Source: Poecilobothrus nobilitatus
Taxonomy: Eukaryota; Arthropoda; Insecta; Diptera; Dolichopodidae
Direction: 5' to 3'
NCBI GenBank assembly: GCA_947095535.1
Contig: OX352773.1
Coordinates: 154,870,771-154,934,770 of the forward strand
DNA: 64,000 nt
Every line of letters begins with the position of its first letter. Position 1 is the first letter of the stretch. The translations under genes and the position numbers were made by a program. The notes under the pieces are model-generated. The model did no database searches, was not told where the DNA came from, and worked only from the letters and a program-made list of their open reading frames with translations. Shown piece by piece: positions 1-12,360 of the stretch.

Positions 1-1670
1 AAGAAAATCATTACAACTGTTATAATAGCAATAATTTTGAAGAAAATATACTTCTCACTTTGAACGATCACGTTATACCACTGTATTACAAGTCATTTTT
101 GTATGAATAACTAAGGAAACCTATCATATCTCTTATCTATGAATTTTACATTTCGAAAGCTCTTAAATTCCAAATCTTTTCTGATATTATTTTGTTTTTT
201 CTCATGGGTTGGTGGTGGTGGGGTTCATTCTATCTTGAAAAGTTATAATGAAATACACGCAATGTATGCCAAATTTTTCGAAATAAACGTCATCTATACT
301 CTCTATTAAAACTAGTCAAACTGATTAACCACTATTTTTTTGCTAATGCTTTTCTTTTAGTTTACCTTATGTACTTTTCCTGTGGAAGGAAACCTGTGAT
401 TTCTATAATTTAATTTTATATAATAGTATTTTTTATATGAATTGTTAACTGAGACTTTTCAACTGAAAAATCTACGACGACCGACGATGATATTATTAAC
501 AATTACTATTAAATAAATATTGCATTGTTTCTTGGATTATTAATATAATTGGTTTCCATGGCTACTTTGTTCTTACAGAGCACAAATAGTACAAAAAATT
601 TACAATTTTCATACCATTAAATACATTTTTTTATTAATTTATCTTGTATAATATTATTTATTTGGTTTATATCATATTTTTTTTATAAATATATGATCTA
701 GAAATCTTTCTTTGTAATTAAAAATGACTTTTTCCAGTAATTTTCCTCTTAAAATAAAAGTCTTATGATCTGTACAAGATTTAAACCCGCACAATATCTG
801 TTTACTGATAAGCTATTCTGTTATTAATCACTTCCAATTTCATTAATTCGTTTTTTTTTTGCCTTTTTTTTTCTTTTGTTACATACTACTAATAAACCAA
901 TGAATTGAATAATTTAAAGGGTTTTCTTTCTGCAAAAATTATTCCGGATCATTGATTTATACAACAGAAAAATTTCTTTCAAACTTTCAGTTTATATACA
1001 AAGTCAATTTTTTGCAAAAGATATAAAAAAAAAACTGTTTGCCAAAAAAATATCTAAACAAACTTAAAATCATTGGAAAATCTAAATTGCTTAATTAAAA
1101 ATATTAAAGATCTGTGATAAGCTTTAAATAAAAATTCTTGTTTAAAAAACAAAAAAAAAAAAAAATGGGCCCATAAAATACACACCAATTTGTACGAAAT
1201 TTTTATAATCCTACACTGAAAAAATTAAATTTTATGTTCGGAAAATGCAATTTTTGATAATCAGCTAATGGAAATTAAATAAACTTTTTTTTTTAATTGT
1301 TAAACCTTGGTCAAAATAAAAACTTTATAAAACAAATAAAAATCCAACATAAACGCAATATTATCTGATAGCAAAAAAAAATATATTTTAACCTTCTTTC
1401 AAACTTTACTTTTAAAAAAAATCTTGTTTTAGTACTTTTTTGCTTTGTTTTTCGGAATTAGAAAATCATTAATTAAAAAAATAATAAAAAAAAAAAGAAA
1501 CAAAAAAAGAATTTTACATTATAATTATTTTTAACAAGAAATTACACTTTTTTCCATTTCGGTGGTTTTTTTTTTGGTTGAAAAGAAAGTAATTCTAAAA
1601 AAAAGAAAACAAAATAAAAATAATCAATTTTCAAGGACAACAACTTTTCTTTTCGAAAATGTAATTCCTT
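1..1670. other. AT-rich unique-looking sequence
   Basis: No gene or repeat is recognised here. The stretch holds many A and T homopolymer tracts, for example around 1150, 1490 and 1570. Open frames are short and stop-rich on both strands. I infer intronic or intergenic DNA. Confidence 0.6.
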
Positions 1671-1673
1671 TTT

Positions 1674-2735
1674 AGCACATTTCCAAAAAAAATTTGAAAA
1701 AATGTGCTTATTAATTTCACTCTGTTCGTCCGTCTGTCTGTTTACAAAACTTTAAACACCGTTAAAGATAGAGAAAAAATATTTTAACCTTGGGTAGGTA
1801 AAATAATTTTGTGGAACAACCATCCATTAAGGAGCTATAACTCCGGCACGCTTTTAGATAGAGGCTTGAAATTTTGAGACTTTTAGAATTAGTATAAGTT
1901 TTCTCCGAAATTTTTTTTGGACCACCCCCTGTTTATGAGCTATTGGGGCTCAAAAATTGAAAATTTACTATTTTTAAACACCTGTAACTTAGGAACCTGT
2001 ACACATTTTACTTCGGCAAGATATAAAAATTAAAGCTACAGTAATATATTTTTACGTGTGTTAAAAGTTTGTTTTAGCTGTATAGGGTTCCAAAGGTGCA
2101 GCTCTTCAAAATTGCGAAAAAGCCCCATTTTCAGATGTATATATCTCAGACTCTGCGTAATAGTTTTGCAATCTAAAACGGCCAGAAGACCGGAAATTTT
2201 ATTATCTACATAAAACAATATCAAAATTATGCAATATTTTGTAATTTACTATTTAAATTTACAGTTATGTGAATATCACATTTTGCATGAAATTTCTTTT
2301 CTCATAACTCCGGCACGCCTTTAGATAGAAACCTCAAATTTTGAGACAAGAAAGAATTAGTTAACTTTTAGAATTAGTATAAGTTTTCTCAGAAAATTCT
2401 TTGGTAGCACCCCGTCTTTAAGAGTTATTACGCCTCAAAAATGGAAAATTTGCTATTTTTAGACACCTGTAACTTAGGTACCTGTAAAAATTTTTCTTCT
2501 ACGAGACATGAAAATTAAAGGTTCAATAATATATTTTTACGTGTGTTAACGGTTTTTCTTAGTTATATAGGATTCCAGACTTACGGCCCCTCAAAATTTC
2601 AAAAAACTCCTATTTTCACGTTTTTTCTTATTACATGAAATTTTCAAATTTTTGTGCAAGTCACCATTCTAAACAGTTTGTATACTCTTTTGGAAATGTG
2701 CGCTTTTGAAAACCGTTGGTTTACAATCTACCTTG
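1674..2735 (+). mobile_element. HA repeat (Helentron-like), long copy with two internal units
   Basis: The 5' end is an imperfect palindrome, agcacatttcc ... aaatgtgct, at 1674-1712. A tract of gtccgtctgtctg type follows, then 'acaaaac' and 'gttaaagata', which recur in the other HA copies. The 3' end carries ggaaatgtgc, the inverted form of the 5' motif. It is followed at 2709-2722 by the stem-loop aaaaccgttggttt and the tail 'acaatctaccttg'. An internal block starting at 'aactccggcacgc' occurs at 1839 and again at 2307, so this copy holds two units offset by 468 bp. Inverted subterminal motifs plus a 3' stem-loop fit Helentron-derived non-autonomous elements. I see no coding capacity. That this is a repeat is certain; its class is inferred. 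Confidence 0.82.
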
Positions 2736-2736
2736 T

Positions 2737-3065
2737 TTTTTTTTAATTTTTTTTCCTTTTCTGGTAAAAAAGACGTTTTGATCCTTAATGAATTTTTTTC
2801 ACGCAATTGACCATATCACGTGATTATGTTAATAAATTCTGAAAGAATATTTTTGTTTTAAAAGAAAATCTAAACAAAATGAAAAAAAACATTAAATTTT
2901 CCTATTTAATTGTTTTCTTTTTATTGTTTTTTCATTTTTTTATTTTTATTATTCAATCTAGAGTGTTAAAAGTCAAAATTGGCGACGTAATTTTCACTTC
3001 TATAGATTAATCTAAATGAAGAAGAATTAATATGAAAAAGAAATGTTTGTAATAAGCACATTTAA
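2737..3065. other. AT-rich spacer
   Basis: Poly-T and poly-A runs between an HA copy and an HB terminus. Nothing else is seen. Confidence 0.6.
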
Positions 3066-3069
3066 AAAC

Positions 3070-4526
3070 GAAGAAGAATACAGTTTCCTTTGTCAACTCT
3101 TAGATACCCGTACGAACCGGTAGTATGTTCATACCCTGTCACTCTGATTATAATATTATTTTTTTAATTTTTTAGTATTTTAAAATAATTTGGGTGAATT
3201 TTATAATTTCTAGAACTATAGGATGTACATATATTCAAACTATAAGTTTACACATTCTTCAAAAGCAGATTCTAACCTTCCACATAACGATTATCAATGC
3301 AAAACTTTGCCAAATATGCTATAGTACCATTTAATACTAAGCGGCAAATGTATAATAATTTATACTATATATATGTATTATATATCATTCATTCATCAGT
3401 GACATATACGATATGTAAATAAACATGAGTTATTTAGGTATGTATACTAATATCATATAAATATAAATTCTTCAAGCAACCGTTATATTTTTTATTTATT
3501 TAATTTTGTTTGTACTACGCATCATCCTCAACAATTTCAAAATATCGAGTAAAAAAATGCACATTTCCAAAAGACAATACCAACTGTTTAAAATAGTGGC
3601 TTGCACAAAAATTTTAAAATTTCATGAAATAAGAAAAATAAAATATAAAAATAAAAATATAATAAGTGAAAATAGGACTTTTCTGGAATTTTGAGGAGTG
3701 GTAAGTCCGGAACCTTATATAACTAAGAAAAACCGTTAACACACGTAAAAATATATTACTGGAGCTTTAATTTTTATATCTGGCCGAAGTAAAATGCGTA
3801 CAGGTGCCTCAGGTACAAGTGTTTAAAAATAAGGAATTTTTCAGTTTTGACCCCATACAGCTCCGAAACGGGGGGCGATACAAAAATATTTTCTGAAATG
3901 ACTCATACTTATTTTAAAAGGCCTAACTTTTCTCAAAATTTCACGTTTCTAACTTAAACCGTTTGGAAGATAAAAGGAGTCAAGGATTTTGTAAAATTTA
4001 AGTTTCGCATAACGGTAAATTAAGATACCGTATGTCACAAGTATATATTTGTTGTACATATATTTTTAAAGTTAATAAAAGCAGTAATCGTTTAGTGTTT
4101 TCAAATTGAAGATATACCTTATACAACTTGTGTTATAACAATTTAAATATAGAGCTTTTTCGGACTTTGGGGAGCTGTAGCTCCGTAATGGGTGGGGCTA
4201 CAGAAAAAAGTTGTTAAAAATAAAATTCATATTTTTATGATATCTATCAGTTAAAATTTCATGGCTCTATTTCTAAAAAAATGTGGGGATCTAAAAGTTA
4301 GGTGTTCGAGAGCTACCCGAAGTTTTGGTCGGATCTCAACATATAAAACAATCTTATAATAAATTAATAAGCCAAAATAACACTTTTTTAAAAATAAAAT
4401 TTAAACTTTATAAAAATAAATAGAACCTACAAATTGTTGTAAGAATATTTTGTGTTAATTTCAAGACGCTTTCTTAACGGAACGGAGGGGCAATTTTAAT
4501 ATAACCGATCCTTATCGTACGGGTAT
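3070..4526 (-). mobile_element. HB repeat (INE-1-like) split by an HA copy
   Basis: Read on the minus strand, the 5' terminus lies at 4516-4526 (atacccgtacg), with the 'cctccgtt' block shared with the copy at 5411. The 3' terminus lies at 3082-3117: the subterminal motif gatacccgtacgaac at 3103-3117 (plus-strand text) next to a stem-loop whose arms are agtt and aact at 3082-3098. Interior HB sequence containing 'gagctacccgaa' is visible near 4308. The middle is occupied by HA sequence. The simplest reading is one HB element with an HA copy inserted. Two unrelated HB end fragments flanking an HA copy are possible. Confidence 0.6.
3553..4290 (-). mobile_element. HA repeat, copy within HB element
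   Basis: Minus-strand HA copy. Its 3' motif gcacatttcc is at 3559-3568. It carries the conserved blocks 'aaaccgttaacacacg' (about 3731) and 'gctgtagctccgtaatgg' (about 4171). The palindromic 5' end and the gtccgtccg block are missing, so this copy is 5'-truncated, or the HB sequence resumes before the HA end. Confidence 0.75.
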
Positions 4527-4529
4527 AAA

Positions 4530-5408
4530 GAAAAATGTTTTATTATAGCTCTTTAGCATAGCTTTTTAGCATAGCTCTATTATTGATTTGTCTACAATAT
4601 TTTGATATGCATAAAAAATATTTGATTTTAATGAATACAACTTATTTAATTCCTTAATGTGGATCTTCCGGCATAAGGTCCAATAAACAGGACTTGTGCA
4701 TGACAAACGAATTTCCCAATGCTGTGTTACTCCATCTTGACAATTTGACAGTGAATCTGTGTCCCCTCCTTGTTTTCCGTTAGAAAACTTTCAGTGGAGA
4801 CATTAATATCCATATTTTCTTTTATATTCAAGCCTCTAAACTACTGGACAGTAAAGTGGAATATAGTTTATTTTATATTTAATATGGTACCAAGCTCTAG
4901 AATAGTTTGCCCAAATACTTGATTATCAACATACTTCATTTATTCGATATGCATATTAATAACTCCGATTCTGCCAACCGATTGTTTCAAATGTATTGAG
5001 CAAATCAGTTATTACTTTAAAGTTATCAAGTTTAAATCAGTTTATTTAGATACGAAATTTTTTCTAAATGAATACGTTAAATTTTTATTATAATTATTGT
5101 TTGCTTATTTAAAATTAATGAAAAAACCATTTAGGTAAAAAAGTTTTAATTCTGTTTAAATTCACTTGGCTAAACATTAAGAGATTTGTTTTTGAATTCC
5201 AAATTTTCACTCTTTAAACACTTTTTACTTGTATTCAACTCTATCTAACAGATTTACCTTCAAAGTAAAATTGAAATTAAAAAATAAAATAATTTAGTAC
5301 CCAATTTTTTTAATACAAAATTGACATAATAAAAAATTTATGAAAACATGAATTTGTTACATAGAAAAGGTTTTACAATATCTTTTATTTATCATATAAT
5401 TATTTTTT
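4530..5408. other. AT-rich spacer
   Basis: No gene seen. A short duplication of 'ctttttagcatag' type lies near 4550-4580. Confidence 0.55.
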
Positions 5409-5410
5409 TA

Positions 5411-5782
5411 TATCGGTACGATAAGTATCGGGTATAATAAAATTACTCCTCCGTTTGTAACACCTCGAAATAAGCGAGCTAGATACACCTTCAAAGGTAT
5501 GGATCGGATCAGAATCAAATTCTGAGTCGATTAAGCCATTAACGGGCGGAATTCAAATTATCGCGTAAAACAAAATGCAAAAAAATTCGTTAAAGAAATT
5601 TGTTAGAAAATTAGAAAAAATCAAGTAACACTTTCGTCAATTATAAAGTAACCCTATATTATTATAGGTATAATAATATAGGTATAATAATATTGTAAGC
5701 AGAGTGACAGGCTGTGAACATACTAACGGTTCGTATGGGTATCTAAGAGTTGACAAAGGCAACTGTATTCTTCCTCGTTTTA
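5411..5782 (+). mobile_element. HB repeat (INE-1-like), short copy
   Basis: The 5' end carries 'tatcgggtataataa', followed by 'gagctagataca', then the core 'ggatcggatcagaatc' and 'tctgagtcgattaa', then 'acgggcgg'. This is the same order of parts as Drosophila INE-1: GGGTAT terminus, tagat, gatcaggatcaatagccgagtc, gtccgtccg. The 3' end has the subterminal motif gttcgtatgggtatc at 5729-5743 and a stem-loop with arms agttg (5748-5752) and caact (5760-5764), then 'gtattcttcctcg'. Most of the interior is deleted relative to the copy at 12361. An 86-codon open frame crosses the 3' end but is incidental. Confidence 0.75.
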
Positions 5783-5786
5783 AATG

Positions 5787-6860
5787 GATCGTATTAAACT
5801 TAAAAGTTGAAGCAATCCATAACGATTTTTATTCCTTAAATTCCATGCTAATAATTGTTTTTTATTTATTTTTTTGTTATTTCAGGTGTTATTATTTGTT
5901 GTTATTAATTTTTGTTATGTATTTTTCCACTAAAAAAAAAAACATTTCCATTATTAATAATTAAGTTAACATGAAATTGACAACATCAGCATATAAGTAA
6001 TTGAAAGAGGTAACACCGATATAAAATGAAATTAAAAATAAAAAAAATTAAACAAAATATGAACCCAACCAAAAATTGTTCTTCAGTTTTCTTCACTTTC
6101 TTTTTAAAATTATAAAATATAAGGACAAATAAGAAAATGTGATGATTAATAAATATTACCTACCTTTAATTTCTGATAGAAACTGCTTTAAAAATGGTAA
6201 TTTCGGTTGTTAAAAATAATACTACTTCCTCTCTATAGTTTGAATTTTATATTTTATTCAAATATCTTGCAGAAAACTCAGTTTTTCACACAAAATCATG
6301 ATGCGAATTTTACTTACTTTAATCAAAAAGCCAATACCGCAGTGGCTCAATAGTCATTTGATTTTTGCAAATTAATTCAAACCATTCAACTGTCATCTAT
6401 AAAGTATAGTATAAAGTACTTTGACATTTATTTTGTAAAGGTGGTGTCTTTTATATTTGCCGATATTGAATGTCTTTTATTCACACTGAAGCCCTTATTG
6501 TGCGATATAATCGTGGACCAATTGCTGAATCAATTTTTAAAAATGAAATGACTGTTAAACAACCGATTTATTATCTATTTGATATTGTCAACAGTTGAAA
6601 CAATATTGAGTGATTGAATAGTCTAAATGTGCACAACCGTGGATTGAAATTTATTTGAAATAAACACAATTCCAACCATTCACCATCGACCACCGTCAAA
6701 ATTCGCTTCGCCCAACTATTTCTTGTCAAATGAAACATAATTGTAGCGAAATGAAAAATAATACAACGCATGATAACTAATAATAACCGCAACCAATGAT
6801 AAATAACCAAAGGTTTTTAAAGGTGCAAATTTTCCAAATGTCAATACAATACAAATTTCA
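5787..6860. other. No recognised feature
   Basis: AT-rich sequence with slightly higher complexity between 6340 and 6800. A tRNA A-box-like 'tggctcaatag' at about 6344 has no convincing partner B box. No gene supported. Confidence 0.5.
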
Positions 6861-6864
6861 ATAA

Positions 6865-7172
6865 ATTTGTAATTTTTCTTAGAATTTATTACATAAGAAA
6901 AAATTTGAAAAATAAAGAGGGACTTTCTTTAATTTTAATGAAATCCTATATAATTAAGAAAAACCATTAACACATGTAAAATTATAACGTTGAAGTTTTT
7001 TGCGTTTCATTTTAAAAACATTTGTACAGGTGCCTAAAAAGTGATAAATTTAAATTTTTTACACCTACTCTATAGATCTTAAACAAAAAGAGGTATAAAA
7101 AACTAAAGTGAAGAAGGTACAGAAGAAAATTTATAGGCAAATATTTCAAAATTTTTTTAAAAAATATGTGCT
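6865..7172 (-). mobile_element. HA repeat, internally deleted relic
   Basis: Minus-strand HA blocks in the right order: 'atataattaagaaaaacca' (about 6948), 'ttaacacatgtaaaa' (about 6967), 'gtacaggtgcct' (about 7024), then directly the degenerate 5' palindrome ending 'atatgtgct' at 7172. The whole middle and the gtccgtccg block are absent. Confidence 0.65.
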
Positions 7173-7174
7173 AA

Positions 7175-8160
7175 TAAATATATCTATGTAATTGTTTATT
7201 CAAAATACACAACATTTCTAAAATTTGTTACTTAGAAATAAATGTCATAGCTGACCATTAACGAAAAAAAAATTAGGTTAAGATTTTTATATATTATGTC
7301 GGCGACAACAAATTTTTGGTTCGACGTCGGTGGCCGTAAAAAAATACATAAGAACGCATATGTTTTAATTTTTTAGTCGCGAATTTTTCGACGCAGATCG
7401 ATGTTGTCATTATTTTTCTAATTAATGAATTTATAAATATTTTTGTTGAAGTAAAATTCTCATCAGATTCTATTGTGAATTTTATTAACGTCACTCGAAC
7501 AACAACAACATTATATCAATTTTAGCTAAACGCAAGGCGATTCAACCATTGCATCGTGGAATGAGCGCTTAGTTATTTCGACGTATCACAATGTATACGT
7601 TTTATAAAGATTTATGTAACTGCAAAATTACTATTTTCCGACTCGTTAAAATCAAAATTGATAAAATCTTTAGGTTTGTAGACAAAAAGAGGATAAATAA
7701 TTTGTTTAGATACAGAACCTTATTTTATTTTTAATTTTAAAAGCCATTATTATTGAATTCACTAAAATTATGTACAAAAAAAAGTACATACATTTTTTTC
7801 AATTTCTTTTCGATTTTTTTTAATGTGTTCTCAAAACAAAAAAAATTATAACAATCGTGTATTTTTTATTACCAAAACTTTACACTTTCTGTATAATATT
7901 TTGAATATCATGGTTTCCTTATTAGTTCTAATTATTTAATTTTTTAACTAATAATAAATGTTATACGTTGAAGTAAAAATTAGCAGCCAGTATATAATAG
8001 TATATACTATAAACAGTTGTATTTTTATGTAATTAATGAAAAACTTCATTTTCATTCCTTCATTCAAATTAACACAGAAACTATACATATTAATCATTTA
8101 TTTTATACAAAATTTAAACAAACAAATTTAAAACAAAACTTATAATCTAATTTCTATGTA
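7175..8160. other. No recognised gene
   Basis: At 7290-7620 the sequence is less AT-rich and contains several cg dinucleotides (ggcgacaac, cgacgtcggtgg), unlike its flanks. No protein family was recognised on either strand. It could be an unrecognised repeat. Confidence 0.45.
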
Positions 8161-8169
8161 GTTAAAGCG

Positions 8170-8330
8170 GGTTGGCAACGAAATCCCAAATACAAAATCC
8201 TAGAAGTCAAAATACCAAAAATTAAAATTCCAAAATTCAAAACTCCAAAATCTCTAATTCCAAAATCGCAAAATACCAAAATCCCAAATTCCAAAATCAC
8301 AAAATACCAAAATCTCAAAGCAGTTTTCTT
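8170..8330 (+). repeat. Degenerate short tandem repeat, 'caaaatcc' type
   Basis: About 150 bp of imperfect repeats of aaaatcccaaa / ataccaaaa / attccaaaa form. Period is roughly 8-9 bp and variable. Confidence 0.7.
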
Positions 8331-8499
8331 ATCCTTACTTCTTTTGAATTCTTTTTATTTCGGATTGGGTCGATTTATTGATAACAAAAATATTGAATGC
8401 AAAAATTATCGAAAAAAAATTTTAAACAAAAAAGTCTGTTGAATACGAAAGATGTTGCAAAAGAATGTAAAAAAGAATATATTATATGCCCTACATATT

Positions 8500-8965
8500 T
8501 ATATTTCTTTTTCTAAATATTTTGGAAAAAGCGTATAACCTTTATTTTATAACCAAGTAAAAATCACTCCAAGTTCAGAATATCTTATAAATATTTATGT
8601 AAAGATTCTGATTCTGTAAAGACGTGAAATTCTGATTTTGTAACCAACTCCAAGGACCTCAAAAACATTTAAATTACAATTCATCTTTAAAGTCCCCCTT
8701 AATTTAGAATTTCGCACATATGTACTTATATACAAATAATCTGGAAAAAGCGTATAACATTTCATAACCAACTACTAAAAATCGCTTCAAATTCAGAATC
8801 TTGCATTTACATATATATTATATACATATGTATACATAAATACATAACAACGTATAAAATTATTTTTTTTCTTAAATATTTACCAAAATAAGTTTTTCTT
8901 AATAATTCTGATAAGTCCAAAACCCCTACTAAATTATTCCCTCACTTTGTAGATAATAGATTTCT
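8500..8965 (+). repeat. Degenerate minisatellite related to 18.9-kb units
   Basis: Recurring motifs match the 85-bp units at 18900: 'ctccaagttcagaat', 'ttaatttagaat' followed by cacatatgtactta, 'aataatctggaaaaagcg', and 'gattttgtaaccaactcc'. Repetition is irregular and diverged. It is probably the interior of a related element whose termini I cannot delimit. Confidence 0.5.
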
Positions 8966-9049
8966 TTGTAGATTCTTACATTTGTAAATTTGTTTTCTTT
9001 TTGAAGTTTTGGGATTTTTTTTTTTTTGGATTTCATGGCGCTTCCACTT

Positions 9050-9640
9050 AAAACAAAAAGGAAATCACTTTTAATTTTGTATAAAGATATCATTTTATTA
9101 AAATTATGGTGGATAAATATAATAATAAAAATTTTCCAATAAAAAATAAACTGAGAATGTTCTTTTTTAGGTCAAACTAATTAAATTTATTTTTTTCGTA
9201 TATACTAATTATCATATTAAAGAATAAATGCGACTATAATATATAAAGTGTTAATTACAGTAATTGTAAAATATCCTTGTAATTTTAGCACCCTCACCAA
9301 TTTTCATTTCAAAGTTTTAATGAATTAAAAGTTTTTATAATGAAGCAACTGTTTCCTGTAATTTGAATTATTTCGGAGCTTTCTTAAAATGATTATAGAT
9401 CTTCAAACAGAATGTTTCTTTTATAATATATATTTAAGACCGGAACTCTTAAACGGACTGTTAAAAATGTTTTTAACTTTGTGTTAACTTTCGGTAATTT
9501 ATGAATCAGACCAAAATTTGTTTTAATATTATAATTTTAATACAATGAAATGATTAATACCATATAATGAACTTATTCCTCCCTCTTTTTTAAATTTAGG
9601 AGAAACGTATAGGGGACAAAATGTAAAATAAAAATCTTTC
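9050..9640. other. AT-rich spacer
   Basis: Nothing recognised apart from A/T tracts. Confidence 0.55.
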
Positions 9641-9645
9641 TTTTT

Positions 9646-10465
9646 AGCATATATTCAAAAAAAAATTTGAAAATATGTGGCTATTAGTTGCACTCTGTCC
9701 ATCCGTCTTTTCGTCTGTTTAGAAAACTTCTACACCGTTAAAGATTGAATAATGAAATTCTAACCAAGGGTAGGCCTTATAAAAAAATTTATCTTATATG
9801 ACAACTTTTTCATGTAGCCGCATTATTACGCAGCTACAATTCCTCAAACTTTGAAAAACCTATATTTTTAAATATGGAATATCTCAAGTTTTGCTTAACA
9901 TTTTTTCAATTTAAACGGGATTCGACAGAATTTTTTTTACTTTTATAAATCAATATTAAAATTATACAAGTTTTTTAAATTTAGTATTTAAATTTACCGT
10001 TATGTGAAAACCAAAATTTACATGATTTTTCTTTCTTCATAACTGCGGCACGCTTTTAGATAGTGACTTGAAATTTTAAGATAAGAAAAAACTTTTAGAA
10101 TAAATATAAGATTACTCAGAGAAATTTTTTATACCACCCCCTGTTTAAGAGATACTAGGGTCCAAAACTAAAAATTTGCTGGCAGCTGTAACTAAGGCAC
10201 CTGTAAAAAAAACTTTTCAATATAAAAGGCAAAAATTAAAGCTTCAACTATTTAATTTTACACGTGTTAATGGTTTTTTTTAATTATCTAGAGTTCCCTT
10301 AAAATTGATGAAAAGTGTCTCTTTATTTTGCACATTTTTCCTTATATTATTTGAAATTTTAAGAAAATTTTCAAGTTTTGTTACAAGTCGCAATTCTAAA
10401 CAATATGTATTGTCTTTTGGAAATGTACACATTTAAAAACTGTTGGTTTATATTCTGCCTTGTTT
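9646..10465 (+). mobile_element. HA repeat, single-unit copy
   Basis: Diverged 5' palindrome (agcatatattc ... atatgtggc), then 'cactctgtccatccgtc' and 'ttctacaccgttaaagatt'. The end is 'tttggaaatgtacacattt' plus the stem-loop aaaactgttggttt near 10440 and 'gccttg'. Only one internal 'cggcacgctttta' block (about 10045) is present, which explains its length of about 820 bp against 1.1-1.2 kb for two-unit copies. Confidence 0.8.
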
Positions 10466-10469
10466 TATT

Positions 10470-12358
10470 TTTGTTTTTTTTTTTTGAAAATTCGTGCAAC
10501 CGGCAATCATCAACATTAATTTATGGAATTACATAAATTTGAATTTTCTTTTCAAATATTTCAGCCATCATTTAAAAATAAATTATCTGATTATACCAAT
10601 ACGATAATAAGAGTTTCGTTTAATCCAATTGACACCTGAATGGCTGGAAATTTACCAAATTACTTAATAATAAAGAGGATTTTTCCATTATAATTTTTTT
10701 CGTAATACAATCCGATTAAAAAATTCAATATATCTTTAGAAAAAAAAAAAAAATTTTAATCAATATTTATATTTTATTTCCATCATTTCAATTTTTTGGG
10801 AAAAATATCATATTAAATTATAGAAAATATAAGTTGTCATAGTAAAAATTAATTAAAGTAAGGCATTAACCAATCAAATTAGGTTACCTGTGGATATGAT
10901 AACAGAGCAATACTTTATAGATAGACAATAATTTAGGTTGAAATTCCAATTAAATGATTTATTGAGCAGCTGGATATGAATAAGGATTTTAATAGAAAAA
11001 TGTTAAGTTTTTTAGTGAAACATTTTTATACAGATATAAAATTAAAAGTACAATATTTGCTTGAAATTTTTAAGAGTGTTAAAGAAAAAGAGTTGTCAAT
11101 ATTCTTGTTTAAAACGACGACGAAACGGTGACGGAAATTAAAAATATGACAGTAAAATACGGCGTGACGATGGTAAATGCGTAATTATGACATCTAAACA
11201 TCTAAACACTGTCGAGTTATAAAAATCGTTACTAAAATAAAAAATTGCAAAAAATAAAGTTTCCATTAACGAAAATAAAGAAACAATAAAATGGTTCAAA
11301 AGAAACCTAACCTACATCTAAAACAAAACTAGTACTCAATACCTAATACTGTAAGAAATCTTTTTATGCAACCGTAGTTTTTGGAGTTCCATGTTTGTGT
11401 TTACAAAAATTTAATTTGAAAACTTCACAAAAACTTAAAAACATGATGAAACAACTATTTTAACCAGAGTGAAACTAAACCTGCTAACAATAAAAGGTAT
11501 AGTAATAGAAATGAAGTAATAGACACACTGTTAAGAATTATACCCTGGATCTCTAATGATTAAAGTCTACATATTTATTTAAGAAGTCATTATACATAAA
11601 TTATGCCAACATAAACAATTACATAATATACAAATGAAAGAATCTTAATAAGATAGATCGTTGGAAAACAACAATCATTTACAAATACACATCATTGCAA
11701 AAGAAACGGATTGCAGAACTATGTTTATGTACGATTCCAAAACATAATTTTACAAAAACTTAATATTGCGAATACTTTAAAACACTTGGCAATAAATTTA
11801 TTTTAGGGAATGAAATGTTATAATTTGTATTAATCAAGCCTAGAACTCAAAGATCATTTAGGAAGTATACAAACTGGGATTCATTTAGAAATATTTTGGA
11901 CCAACATATTTCTTTAACCACATCATTAACTAATACAAGAAAGACATCAACGACAGTCCAATGTAAAACCTTATAAAACGAAACAATATAATTCCTAAAG
12001 GCGTTTAAAATGAAATTGTAAAATACACGGAAACTTTAAAGGTTTGGTAAAGAACAACAGCATAAGCATGTTAACTAATCTAAAAATTCACCCAAAAGAG
12101 AATCTATGGAAGGTTAGAAACATATTAAAGGGTATGCAAAAATACAATACACAAATTAGAAAAACTAATGCAAAGTGAGTAAGTAATGTGAAGTAGATAC
12201 CTTGAATCACAAAGTTCTTAGGTGCAACAACAATAAATAAAAACAACTTTTACCAAATTAGATAATTGTCTCTCAAAATCAAAAGTTTGTTATATAAATT
12301 CACGGAAAAAATTGAAAAATTTTACTTCTACTAAAGAAAAAATATCGTTAGTAAGAAA
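10470..12358. other. No recognised feature
   Basis: About 1.9 kb of AT-rich DNA without homopolymer excess between 11300 and 12300. Both strands are stop-rich. A small cluster of cga/acgg triplets sits at 11113-11140. No family recognised. Confidence 0.5.
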
Positions 12359-12360
12359 AA

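Noticed and set aside
5704..5964. 86-codon frame starting MTGCEHTNGSYGY
   Set aside because: The first part is the HB 3' terminus and hairpin. The remainder is low-complexity hydrophobic sequence.
6340..6400. tRNA-like A box 'tggctcaatag'
   Set aside because: The only candidate B box (aattcaaacc) is poor and no repeat body or tail follows.
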